The notes: generated by a model from the letters alone, not told the origin. Shown: positions 7,454 through 14,800, counted from the first letter of the stretch. The stretch is DNA of 20,333 bases from an uncultured Oscillibacter sp. (GCA_900548505.1 URKI01000039.1:1-20333); one strand, 5' to 3'. A program made the numbers and translations.

Positions 7454-7693
7454 TTACTGCAGCACCAGCAGGATGAAGGTCAGGATCAGGAAGACCGCAC
7501 CCACCCACTTGGTAGCACGAGCCAGCTTGGCATCCATGGTCTTGGCCTTGTTCTTGGCCAGGAAGGAGTCCGCCACGCCGCCGATGGAGCCGGACAGACC
7601 AGCGCTCTTGCCGGACTGGAACAGAACCACCAGGATGATCGCAAGGCCGCACAGCAGCTGCAGAATCGTGATTACCAGAGTCAAAGCGTCCAT
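7454..7693 (-). CDS. secG: Protein translocase subunit SecG
   Basis: SecG is the small accessory subunit of the SecYEG translocon. The 79-residue protein has two membrane helices (about residues 5-25 and 58-78). Between them is the family loop: LFQSGKSAGLSGSIGG followed by ADSFLAKNKAKTMDAKLARAT. The reverse-strand GGAGG nine bases before the ATG supports this start. It appears monocistronic, with its own sigma-A promoter and its own terminator. SecG is often paired with rnr/smpB in Firmicutes; here it is not. Confidence 0.95.
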   Translation of the reverse strand: MDALTLVITILQLLCGLAIILVVLFQSGKSAGLSGSIGGVADSFLAKNKAKTMDAKLARATKWVGAVFLILTFILLVLQ

Positions 7694-7750
7694 AGGAAAA
7701 CCTCCAACATGTTCATGCAGACGGCATGAATCGTCATTTCACAGAACATA

Positions 7751-7779
7751 ATGATACCATAGGCTCCAATCTATTTCAA
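7751..7779 (-). promoter_or_regulatory. Sigma-A promoter of secG
   Basis: On the minus strand, TTGAAA (7779-7774) and TATCAT (7756-7751) are separated by exactly 17 bases. Transcription would start near 7744, giving a leader of about 50 bases before the secG ATG. Confidence 0.8.
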
Positions 7780-7864
7780 GGGTTTTAGGTAAAAAAGCAA
7801 GGAAAAATCCAGCAAAAGCAGAGTCTCCTTGGAGAAAATTTTCATTTTTTTCGGAAAGATATTG

Positions 7865-7876
7865 GAACATATGTTG
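7865..7876. promoter_or_regulatory. SOS box (LexA operator) at lexA
   Basis: GAACATATGTTG matches the Gram-positive SOS box GAAC-N4-GTTC at all but the last base. It overlaps the -35 of the lexA promoter, the position expected for autorepression. Confidence 0.85.
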
Positions 7877-7902
7877 CATTTAAACGCTTGATATGATACA
7901 CT
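7874..7902 (+). promoter_or_regulatory. Sigma-A promoter of lexA
   Basis: TTGCAT (7874-7879) and TACACT (7897-7902) are 17 bases apart. The -35 shares three bases with the SOS box, so bound LexA would block polymerase. A perfect six-base inverted repeat, TTATGT-CA-ACATAA (7902-7915), covers the likely start point and could be a second control site. Confidence 0.75.
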
Positions 7903-7940
7903 TATGTCAACATAATTTGAAACAGAGGAAGGAGACGCCT

Positions 7941-8528
7941 ATGGCCGAGCTTTCCAAAATGCAGCAAAAGATCTATGCCTACATTGCCGAGTGTATCCGC
8001 CAGCAGGGCTATCCCCCCTCTGTCCGGGAGATCGGCGAGGCAGTGGGGCTGAAGTCCCCCTCCACGGTCCACTTCCACCTCAAGCATCTGGAGGAGGCCG
8101 GCGTGATCGAGAAGGGCGCGGGCAAGGGCCGGGCCATTACGCTGACTTCCCCGCCTGTGGAGGACCGGGTCCCCATTGTGGGCAATGTGGCTGCCGGCAG
8201 TCCCATTTTGGCGGAAGAGTGCATTGAAGATTACCTGACCTTTGATACCGGCGGGCGGACCGGCGAGTATTTCGCGCTGCGGGTGCGGGGCGAGTCCATG
8301 CTGGGGGCCGGCATCCTGCCGGGAGACCTGGTGGTGGTGCGCCGCCAGCCTACCGCCAACAACGGGGAGATCGTGGTGGCACTGCTGGAGGATGAGGCCA
8401 CCGTCAAACGGCTTTCCCTCAAAAACGGCCGGGTGTGGCTGCTGCCGGAAAATGAGGCGTACAGCCCCATCGACGGCACTTACGCCCAGATCCTGGGAAA
8501 AGTAGCTGCGGTGGTACGCAGATATTGA
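7941..8528 (+). CDS. lexA: LexA repressor, SOS response
   Basis: LexA represses DNA-damage genes and cleaves itself when RecA is activated. The 195-residue protein has an N-terminal winged helix (about 1-68, with PPSVREIGEAVGLKSPSTVHFHLKHLEEAG). The scissile bond lies between Ala85 and Gly86 in NVAAGSPI. The catalytic dyad is Ser119 (RGESM) and Lys156 (TVKRL). The start at 7941 is set by AGGAAGGAG seven bases upstream. An in-frame ATG at 7893 lies within the promoter and is not credible. It is controlled by the SOS box just upstream, and its own terminator closes the unit. Confidence 0.97.
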   Translation: MAELSKMQQKIYAYIAECIRQQGYPPSVREIGEAVGLKSPSTVHFHLKHLEEAGVIEKGAGKGRAITLTSPPVEDRVPIVGNVAAGSPILAEECIEDYLTFDTGGRTGEYFALRVRGESMLGAGILPGDLVVVRRQPTANNGEIVVALLEDEATVKRLSLKNGRVWLLPENEAYSPIDGTYAQILGKVAAVVRRY

Positions 8529-8535
8529 GACCAAC

Positions 8536-8574
8536 AGAGCGCGGAGAGAACATTAGCCGCGCTCTTTTCTTTTC
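8536..8574 (+). terminator. Rho-independent terminator of lexA
   Basis: AGAGCGCGG (8536-8544) pairs with CCGCGCTCT (8557-8565) around a 12-base loop, followed by TTTCTTTT. It lies between the lexA stop and the next gene's ribosome binding site, so that gene depends on read-through or an unrecognised promoter. Confidence 0.85.
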
Positions 8575-8605
8575 AGACGAGATCCGCAGAGAAAGAGGGA
8601 CAGCC

Positions 8606-9790
8606 ATGGGACTTCGCATGTACAATGTGGAATTTGGCGATGGTTTTTTGCTTTTGGGCCAGGTGGAGCATCTGCTGGTGGACCTGGGCAGCATCGATCA
8701 TACGGTGGATTTTGACCCTATCCGGGATGATATCCGCTCCCTTTGTGGTCCGGCACAGCTCTCCCTGGTGCTGACCCATTTTCACAAGGACCACTGGTCC
8801 GGCCTCAGGGATCAGCCGGCGGCCCATCGTCTTCCGGCCATGCGCCGGGTCTATCTGCCGGATCTGTTCGGCCTGCGGGTGCCGGGCAGACAGGATGCAG
8901 TGGCGGGCAGCCTGCTGGGAGAGCTACTGGAGGCGGTGGTGCTGGACCAGAAGCCGGAGTTTACCCTGGCGCAGCTTTTGCGGCAGGTGCTGCCAGGCAC
9001 CGGCGGCCGCGTGGTGCTTTTGCGGCGGGGAGAGCGGTTCACAGTGGACGGCACGGAGTATGAGGTGCTGTGGCCCCGGCTGAAGTCCAAGGACATCACC
9101 CGGCGCAGAAGAGCGGCCTTTCGCCGCTTTCTGGACCGCCTGGAGCGCGGTGTGGAGGCACCGGAGGGGGAAGGGGTATGGCGCACGGTCAGCGACCTTG
9201 CAGACGTGCTCCTGCGGGATTTTGCGGAGGAAATGGACCTTCCCCGGCAGCTGGATCTCTTTCCACCGCAGCTGCCCGGCTATCAGCCGATGATGGAGAG
9301 GGTGAGCCGCCTTGCACAGCGGATGCGCGTGGTCTATACCTTGGGAGGCGGTCCGTTCCAGGAGCAGATGCACTACTATGCAAAAGCCCTCCAGGAGGAC
9401 TGGAACAGGGTGAGTCTGGTGTTCCAAGGCTGTCCGCCGGGCGGCGGTATCCTGATGACGGGAGACGCGCCCAAAGGGGTGCTGAAGGAGCAGGCCAAGG
9501 GCGCCTACGGCCCTCCGTACTTTCTGGACGGATACCAGATCATCAAGGCGCCCCACCATGGAACGGGCTCTCACTTTTGTGACAGTCTCCCTCCCTGTGA
9601 GTTCCTCTGCATCAGCAACGGTACAGGGAACCAGCACTACCAGAAGATCTCCCAAAGCTACGAGACGACGTACGGCGTGCTGGGACGGCGTACCGCTCTG
9701 CGCTGCACCAACGACCGCTGTGAGTTTTCCGCCGTGGGAGGGCATTGCCCCGGGGCGGGACAGTGCGGCGGAGCCTGGATCGATATCTGA
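8606..9790 (+). CDS. Uncharacterised metallo-beta-lactamase-fold hydrolase
   Basis: A 394-residue protein with metallo-beta-lactamase zinc motifs: HxHxDH at His58-His63 (LTHFHKDHWSGL), Asp287 in LMTGD, and His317/His318 in KAPHHGTGSHF. The TGD and HHG motifs resemble the ComEC-type hydrolase branch, but no membrane segment is present. About 220 residues separate HxHxDH from TGD; this insert has an arginine-rich helix (RRRRAAFRRFLDRLERG) and no recognised domain. The C-terminus holds four cysteines in two CxnC pairs (CTNDRC and CPGAGQC) that could bind zinc or nucleic acid. Start ATG 8606 has AGAAAGAGGGA just upstream. Substrate unknown; phosphodiester or nucleotide hydrolysis is a guess from fold. 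Confidence 0.8.
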   Translation: MGLRMYNVEFGDGFLLLGQVEHLLVDLGSIDHTVDFDPIRDDIRSLCGPAQLSLVLTHFHKDHWSGLRDQPAAHRLPAMRRVYLPDLFGLRVPGRQDAVAGSLLGELLEAVVLDQKPEFTLAQLLRQVLPGTGGRVVLLRRGERFTVDGTEYEVLWPRLKSKDITRRRRAAFRRFLDRLERGVEAPEGEGVWRTVSDLADVLLRDFAEEMDLPRQLDLFPPQLPGYQPMMERVSRLAQRMRVVYTLGGGPFQEQMHYYAKALQEDWNRVSLVFQGCPPGGGILMTGDAPKGVLKEQAKGAYGPPYFLDGYQIIKAPHHGTGSHFCDSLPPCEFLCISNGTGNQHYQKISQSYETTYGVLGRRTALRCTNDRCEFSAVGGHCPGAGQCGGAWIDI

Positions 9791-9796
9791 AAGAAG

Positions 9797-9832
9797 AAAC
9801 CCCGGATGCCGAAAGGCATCCGGGGTTTTTAA
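9797..9832. terminator. Bidirectional terminator between hydrolase gene and nhaC
   Basis: AAACCCCGGATGCC and GGCATCCGGGGTTT form a perfect 14-base-pair stem closed by a GAAA tetraloop. It is followed by TTAAAT on the plus strand and by an A/T-rich run on the minus strand, and sits between the two convergent genes. Confidence 0.95.
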
Positions 9833-9844
9833 ATAAGGGGAGAT

Positions 9845-11185
9845 TTACTTGGAAGCAGCCTGCTTCTTGGCAAATTCCTTCTCCTCGGGCGTGCGCAGCA
9901 GACCAAACTGGATGGTGATGCAGGTGAAGATGATCAGTGCGAACATGTAGAAGGAGTAGGGCAGGATGTCCAGAGGCGTGCAGCCGGCAAGTTCGGTGAC
10001 GATCAGGATACCGCCGTCGTGGGGCATCAGAGCCAGGAAAGCGCAGGCGAAGATATCCACCAGGCTGGCCAGGCGCTTGGGAGCGATGCCGTACTTGCCG
10101 CCGATCTCCTTGGCGATGGGGCAGGTGACGATGATACCGATGGTGTTGTTGACCAGTGCGGCAGAGAGAACGCCGGACAGCAGGCCGATGCCATACTCGG
10201 CGCCGCGGCGGCTGCCGATCTTGGAAGTGATGGCAGAGACCAGCCACTCCACACCGCCGTAGTAGCGGACCAGGCCGATGATGCCGGAGATGAGCACAGC
10301 CACGATGCTGATGGAGAACATGTCGCTCATGCCGCCGCCGATGCCCTGGACCCACTCAAAGAAGCCAACAGTGCCCTGGGCCATGCCGATGATGCCGGTC
10401 ATGAGGATGCCGATGAACAGAACCACAGCCACATTGATGCCCATGAGAGCGGTGACGAGAACCACGATGTAGGGCAGGACCTGAATGACGCTGTAAGCGC
10501 CGGCTTCGATGCTGCCGGAGCCCTGGCCGCCCAGAATGGCATAGAGCACGATGGCGATGATGGCAGCAGGCAGAGCCATGAAGAAGTTCATGCGGAACTT
10601 GTCGCGCATTTCAGAGCCGCAGCCCTGGGCGGCGGAAATGGTGGTGTCGGAGATCATGGACAGGTTGTCGCCGAAGTAAGAGCCACCGATGACCGCAGCG
10701 CCCACGATAGCGGGGTTCAGACCGGCGCCCTGAGCCACACCGATGGCAACAGGGGCCATGGCAGCGATGGTGCCCATGGAGGTACCGATGGCGGTGGAGA
10801 TGAAGCAGCACATCAAAAACACGCCGGGGATCAGCAGGGAAACGGGGATGAAGTGCAGAGCCATGTTGATGACGGAGTCCTTACCGCCCATGGTGGCGGC
10901 AGCGCCCTGGAAGCCGCCGGCCATCAGGTAGATCAGGACGATCATCATAACGCCGGAGTTGCCCATGCTCTGGCAGAACACATCCAGCTTCTCACTGACC
11001 TTAACCTTGGGGGCCAGCAGCAGTGCCACGGCCACACCGGCCAGCAGTGCTACATGGCGGGGGAACTGGCCGAAGGGATCTTCCACACCGGTCAGCGTAA
11101 AGGTGATACCGCATCCTACATACAGAGCCAGGAAGACGATCAGGGGCAAAAACGCGGCGGCTCCAAGCTTTTTCTGGTTTTCCAT
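9845..11185 (-). CDS. nhaC: NhaC-family sodium/proton antiporter-type transporter
   Basis: A 446-residue integral membrane protein with about eleven hydrophobic segments. Diagnostic NhaC-family blocks are visible: STAIGTSMGTIAAMAP at about 130-145 and GGSYFGDNLSMISDTT at 167-182, with a second-repeat counterpart (NNTIGIIVTCPIAKEIG) near the C-terminal third. Family members are annotated as Na+/H+ antiporters, but several exchange organic acids or amino acids. It is co-transcribed behind a PLP carbon-sulfur lyase-type gene, with 41 bases between them, so uptake or exchange of that enzyme's substrate or product is plausible. AGGAG eight bases upstream supports the ATG at 11185. The unit ends at the 9797-9832 terminator. 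Confidence 0.9.
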   Translation of the reverse strand: MENQKKLGAAAFLPLIVFLALYVGCGITFTLTGVEDPFGQFPRHVALLAGVAVALLLAPKVKVSEKLDVFCQSMGNSGVMMIVLIYLMAGGFQGAAATMGGKDSVINMALHFIPVSLLIPGVFLMCCFISTAIGTSMGTIAAMAPVAIGVAQGAGLNPAIVGAAVIGGSYFGDNLSMISDTTISAAQGCGSEMRDKFRMNFFMALPAAIIAIVLYAILGGQGSGSIEAGAYSVIQVLPYIVVLVTALMGINVAVVLFIGILMTGIIGMAQGTVGFFEWVQGIGGGMSDMFSISIVAVLISGIIGLVRYYGGVEWLVSAITSKIGSRRGAEYGIGLLSGVLSAALVNNTIGIIVTCPIAKEIGGKYGIAPKRLASLVDIFACAFLALMPHDGGILIVTELAGCTPLDILPYSFYMFALIIFTCITIQFGLLRTPEEKEFAKKQAASK

Positions 11186-11226
11186 CTTGTTTTCTCCTCT
11201 CTTTATACGCTTCTTTTGTATCTGGA

Positions 11227-12402
11227 TCAGCGGCTGCGGACCGCCTGTTCCATCTGGGTCAGGGCTTTCTCGATGACGCTGCGGGGGCAGGCTGCGTTCA
11301 GACGCAGGAAACCGGAACCGCCGATGCCGAAGTCAGTGCCCTCGCCGAAGGCCACGCCGGCCTTTTCCACGCAGAACTTCTTCAGCTCGGCGTCGTCCAT
11401 GCCCAGGGCCCGGGCGTCCACCCAGTTGAGGTAAGTGGCCTCGGGAGTGCTGGGCTTGAGCTCCGGCAGACGCTCGGCGCAGAAGCTGCGGATAAAGCGC
11501 ATGTTGTCTCCCAGGTAGACCAGCAGCTCATCCAGCCACTGCTCGCCGTGGGCGTAGGCCTCCATGGTGGCAACCAGGGAGAAGCAGTTGTTGCGGGCGA
11601 TGTCCATGCGCTTGAGCTCTGCCACATAGGCGTCCTTCTTGGCCTCGTCGTTGAAGACGATGGTGGAGGACTGCAGACCTGCCAGGTTGAAGGTCTTGCT
11701 GGGGGCGATGCAGGTGGTGGTGATGGCGGCGATCTCCGGGGAGACGGAGGCCATGCAGGTGTGCTTGTGGCCGTCCAGCATCAGGTCGGAGTGGATCTCG
11801 TCGGAGATGATCTCCACGCCGTACTTCACGCAGATGTCGCCCACCTGCTTGAGCTCCTCACGGGTCCAGCAGCGGCCCACGGGGTTGTGGGGGTTGCAGA
11901 GGATGAAGTACTTGGCGCCGTCCTTAGCCTTGGCTTCAAAGTCCTCCAGATCCATGGTGTAATAGCCGTTTTCGTCCCGCTTCAGGGGGCTGACCACCAG
12001 CTGCCGGCCGGTGTTATTCACCACGTCGGCAAAAGGATGGTAGACAGGCTGCTGGATGAGCACCTTGTCGCCGGGCTGGGTGAACATGGTCAGTACCATG
12101 CGCATACCGGGCACCACGCCGGGGGCAAAGGCCATCTTGGCAATATCGGGCAGCCAGCCGTTGCGCTTCTGCTGCCAGGCGGCGATGGCCTCAAAGTACT
12201 TGGGGGTACGCCAGGTGTAGCCGAAGATCCCCTGGTCAGCCCGTGCCTTGATGGCTTCCACGATGCAGGGCGCCGTACGGAAGTCCATATCCGCGATCCA
12301 CAGAGGGATCACGTTGTTGGTGCCGTAGTGCAGCTCCGCTTCCTGGAACTTGGCCGCGTAGTTATTAGAGCGATCCACGATTTCATCAAAATTATAAGCC
12401 AT
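11227..12402 (-). CDS. PLP aminotransferase class I/II, MalY/PatB type (probable C-S beta-lyase)
   Basis: A 391-residue fold-type I PLP enzyme. It begins YNFDEIVDRSNN with WIADMDF at about 35-41, the MalY/PatB signature. CNPHNPVG (169-176), DEIHSDL (201-207) and the PLP lysine Lys236 in APSKTFNLAGLQ are all present. The family splits cystathionine or cysteine conjugates to a thiol, pyruvate and ammonia; some members are ordinary aminotransferases or regulators. The start at 12402 is chosen because GAGGAGGA lies seven bases upstream; a longer reading from 12444 would begin at the predicted transcription start. It is first in an operon with nhaC, driven by a sigma-54 promoter. Confidence 0.92.
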   Translation of the reverse strand: MAYNFDEIVDRSNNYAAKFQEAELHYGTNNVIPLWIADMDFRTAPCIVEAIKARADQGIFGYTWRTPKYFEAIAAWQQKRNGWLPDIAKMAFAPGVVPGMRMVLTMFTQPGDKVLIQQPVYHPFADVVNNTGRQLVVSPLKRDENGYYTMDLEDFEAKAKDGAKYFILCNPHNPVGRCWTREELKQVGDICVKYGVEIISDEIHSDLMLDGHKHTCMASVSPEIAAITTTCIAPSKTFNLAGLQSSTIVFNDEAKKDAYVAELKRMDIARNNCFSLVATMEAYAHGEQWLDELLVYLGDNMRFIRSFCAERLPELKPSTPEATYLNWVDARALGMDDAELKKFCVEKAGVAFGEGTDFGIGGSGFLRLNAACPRSVIEKALTQMEQAVRSR

Positions 12403-12451
12403 GCTGTAATCCTCCTCATCGTATGACGCCGTGGTTTTGCCCAATATTTAA

Positions 12452-12468
12452 AGCAAATATCATGCCAA
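12452..12468 (-). promoter_or_regulatory. Sigma-54 (-24/-12) promoter of the malY-nhaC operon
   Basis: The minus strand reads TTGGCATGATATTTGCT. This fits the 17-base consensus YTGGCACGRNNNTTGCW at every fixed position except one (C to T), with the required ten bases between GG and GC. Transcription would begin near 12440, about 38 bases before the malY-type ATG. The neighbouring upstream gene encodes a sigma-54 activator, which strongly supports the call. Confidence 0.88.
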
Positions 12469-12580
12469 AACGTGAGGGCGTTCATAATTTGTTAAAGCTG
12501 GCAGATTTCCAAAAGCTAAAATTAACAGCTTGCACAAGAAATGTTGGATAGAGAGGGGGTGATTCAGGGGAAAACCGAAA

Positions 12581-12620
12581 AAATAATTGGGTAAAGACTA
12601 TTAACTTTACCCAATTATTT
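12581..12620 (-). terminator. AT-rich perfect dyad: terminator of activator gene, possibly also enhancer
   Basis: AAATAATTGGGTAAAG (12581-12596) and CTTTACCCAATTATTT (12605-12620) are perfect 16-base inverted repeats with an eight-base loop. On the minus strand the stem runs into TTTTTTCGG, eight bases after the activator stop, which fits a terminator. It also lies about 115-170 bases upstream of the sigma-54 promoter, the usual distance for an activator-binding enhancer. Both roles are possible. The stem is unusually AT-rich beside the GC-rich terminators elsewhere in the window. Confidence 0.75.
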
Positions 12621-12627
12621 AACCTAT

Positions 12628-14691
12628 TTATTTCGAAGGGGCAGAGAGCTGATGGCAGAGCTGCTGTCCGGAGCGGGTCAGGCGGCTGCCGCCCCGGCCC
12701 CGGGATACGGATACCAGGCCCAGGCCGTGGAGGGCGTGGAGCATATCCCGGATCTCCTGTTCCGTTAAAGGGAGCCCCTCTTCACGGGCAAGACGCAAAA
12801 GGGTGCCGCGGCCCATGCCTTGCTCGGAACGGCCCAGGGCGCACACAAGAAAGGTAAACGCCTCCTCCCGTCCCTGAGCCAGCCGCTGGAAGTCCGGCGG
12901 GCCGCCGGAGGGGACGGGTGCTGCGGCAGGCCGGGCGGATTCCCGCAGATAGATGGGCAGGTCCTCAGCCTCCACCTGATCCTTACCCAGCATGGAAAGA
13001 TACTCCACCAGATTGGCAAGCTCCCGTACATTGCCCTCCCAGGGATAAGTACGCAGTACGGCCTGGGCCTGGAGGGAGAAGGTGAAGCAAACGCCGTTTT
13101 TTTCCATCAGGTGGCGGGCAATCAGAAAAAGGTCCTCTCCCCGGTCCCGCAGGGGCGGAATGGCAATGGGCAGGGTGTTGAGGCGGTAGTAGAGGTCCTT
13201 TCGGAAGGCCCCCTGGTGCACCAGCTCCAGAATGTCCTCGTTGGAGGCGGCGATGATGCGCACATCTGTGGGGATGATGCGGTTGCCGCCTACCCGCATG
13301 AATTCCTTTTCCTGCAATACCCGCAGGAGCTTTACTTGCAGGGTCTGGCTCATACCCTCAATCTCGTCCAGGAACAGGGTGCCTCGGTGGGCGTATTCAA
13401 AAAGGCCCAGCTTGCCGCCCTTTTTGGCGCCGGTGAACGCGCCCTCGTCATAGCCGAACAGCTCGCTTTCCAGCAGAGACTCGGACAAGGCGGCGCAGTT
13501 GATAGCCACAAAGGGCATGTCGCGGCGGCGGGAGGCATTGTGGATGGAGTGGGCAAAGAGTTCCTTGCCGGTGCCGCTTTCGCCTGTGAGCAGGATGGCC
13601 GACTCCGTGCGGGCCATGCGGGCGGCAATCTGTTTGGTGCGCTGCATGATGTCGCTTTGGCCGATGATGTCATCAAAGACATATTTGGACTGATAGCCCC
13701 GGTGATAGAGCTGCAGCCGGAATTGGTGCTGGCGGTTTTCCTCCTCGGTGAACCGCTGCAGCAGCACAAAGCAGCCGATCCACTCGCCCTGCCAGTCCAC
13801 CGGGGCGGTGGCCAGGTTGAGATAGGTGTCCCCCAGCTGGATGAGGCGGGAGGTCTTCTGGCGGCGGTCGGTCTCGGTCAGCTGCCGGGCAAGGTCCCGG
13901 CATACAAAGGTCAGCGACTGGCCGATGGCATCCTCACGGCGCAGCCCCAGCATGGTCTCCGCCACGGAGTTGAGGGCGAAGATCCGCCCGTCCCGATCTA
14001 CGCCCAGAATGCCGGTCTCCAGCGCGCCCATGAGAATATCCAGATAGGTCTCTGTTTTCAGATTGGTGCTCCAGAGGGAGGCGAGGCTCTGGCCGGGGTC
14101 AGCCAGGGAGGCAGCGTAGGTGCGGAACTCCTGGCTTTTGGGGAACCAGGTGAAGCCCAGCGCCAGGGCGATCTCCATGAGCGTGTTTGCGGAAAAGACC
14201 CGGGGGCCCAGATCCAGCACCCGCAGCACCGTGGGCGGGACATAGCATGCCTCGCCGGGGGTGATGGCCAGTTCCACGTCCGGCGGATAGCTGGACCCGG
14301 GATAGACGGGCGTGAACTCAATCTGGGTGATGCCCAGGCGGTTGAGCTCGGCGATGGACTCAATGGCCATCTCCACGCTCAGATTCACCAGCATGGCGCG
14401 GGTGCCTTTGGGCAGCTGGCGCAGGGCATCGATCTCCTTTTTGAAAAAGGTAATGGTGGGGGAGACCACTTTCCGCTCCGGGGGGATGGTCTCCATGACC
14501 TGACTGAATGCGTCAGTGGACGTGGCTGCCACGATGTACAGATCCGCGTCCTTGCTCATGGCGGGAAAGTCATTTGCCTCCACGCTGAACGCCTCCAGCG
14601 TGATGTTGGAGCCGAAAAACTGAAATAGCCATTGGGCGTAGGTTGGGCAGGTAGAGGCTGCCTGGGTGACCAAAACCAGCTTTTTCACCAT
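12628..14691 (-). CDS. Sigma-54-dependent transcriptional activator (PrpR-like sensor, PAS, AAA+)
   Basis: A 687-residue enhancer-binding protein. Residues 1-200 look like a PrpR_N-type ligand-sensing region. About 215-320 is a PAS domain (LETGILGVDRDGRIFALN). The AAA+ domain spans about 340-580: Walker A GESGTGKE 370-377, the sigma-54-contacting GAFTGA loop 417-422, Walker B GTLFLDEIE 437-445, arginine-finger region FRKDLYYRLN, and NVREL 554-558. The C-terminus (about 605-683) lacks the usual Fis-type helix-turn-helix and instead resembles a winged helix (TEQEIRDMLHALHGLGLVSVSRGRGG). The start has AAGGAG eight bases upstream. It is immediately upstream of a sigma-54 promoter driving malY-nhaC, so it most likely controls that operon. 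The effector is unknown. Confidence 0.93.
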   Translation of the reverse strand: MVKKLVLVTQAASTCPTYAQWLFQFFGSNITLEAFSVEANDFPAMSKDADLYIVAATSTDAFSQVMETIPPERKVVSPTITFFKKEIDALRQLPKGTRAMLVNLSVEMAIESIAELNRLGITQIEFTPVYPGSSYPPDVELAITPGEACYVPPTVLRVLDLGPRVFSANTLMEIALALGFTWFPKSQEFRTYAASLADPGQSLASLWSTNLKTETYLDILMGALETGILGVDRDGRIFALNSVAETMLGLRREDAIGQSLTFVCRDLARQLTETDRRQKTSRLIQLGDTYLNLATAPVDWQGEWIGCFVLLQRFTEEENRQHQFRLQLYHRGYQSKYVFDDIIGQSDIMQRTKQIAARMARTESAILLTGESGTGKELFAHSIHNASRRRDMPFVAINCAALSESLLESELFGYDEGAFTGAKKGGKLGLFEYAHRGTLFLDEIEGMSQTLQVKLLRVLQEKEFMRVGGNRIIPTDVRIIAASNEDILELVHQGAFRKDLYYRLNTLPIAIPPLRDRGEDLFLIARHLMEKNGVCFTFSLQAQAVLRTYPWEGNVRELANLVEYLSMLGKDQVEAEDLPIYLRESARPAAAPVPSGGPPDFQRLAQGREEAFTFLVCALGRSEQGMGRGTLLRLAREEGLPLTEQEIRDMLHALHGLGLVSVSRGRGGSRLTRSGQQLCHQLSAPSK

Positions 14692-14708
14692 GAAAAGGCT
14701 CCTTCCGA

Positions 14709-14732
14709 TATAATATGATTGATCATATTATA
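14709..14732. promoter_or_regulatory. Perfect inverted repeat, candidate operator of the activator gene
   Basis: TATAATATGA (14709-14718) and TCATATTATA (14723-14732) are perfect ten-base arms around TTGA. The repeat covers the -10 and the likely start point of the activator gene's promoter. A dimeric repressor, possibly the activator itself, could bind here. Confidence 0.6.
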
Positions 14733-14755
14733 GCAGTTTTTGAAAAAGGACGCAA
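14727..14755 (-). promoter_or_regulatory. Sigma-A promoter of the activator gene
   Basis: On the minus strand TTGCGT (14755-14750) and the perfect -10 TATAAT (14732-14727) are 17 bases apart. The -10 is part of the inverted repeat at 14709-14732. Transcription would start near 14720, about 28 bases before the ATG. Confidence 0.75.
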
Positions 14756-14763
14756 CAAAGGAC

Positions 14764-14797
14764 AAAAGCACGGCGCCTGGTAAAGCAGGCGCCGTGC
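14764..14797 (-). terminator. Rho-independent terminator of the D-2-hydroxyacid dehydrogenase gene
   Basis: GCACGGCGCCTG (14768-14779) and CAGGCGCCGTGC (14786-14797) are perfect 12-base arms around a six-base loop. On the minus strand the stem is followed by TTTTGTCC. It begins a few bases after the dehydrogenase stop. Confidence 0.88.
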
Positions 14798-14800
14798 GGC

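Noticed and set aside
10019..11434. 471-codon plus-strand open frame opposite nhaC
   Set aside because: His/Asp-rich shadow of a hydrophobic membrane protein gene, with no start signals.
12820..14628. 602-codon plus-strand open frame opposite the sigma-54 activator
   Set aside because: The opposite strand has an unmistakable AAA+ activator with promoter, ribosome binding site and terminator; this frame has none.
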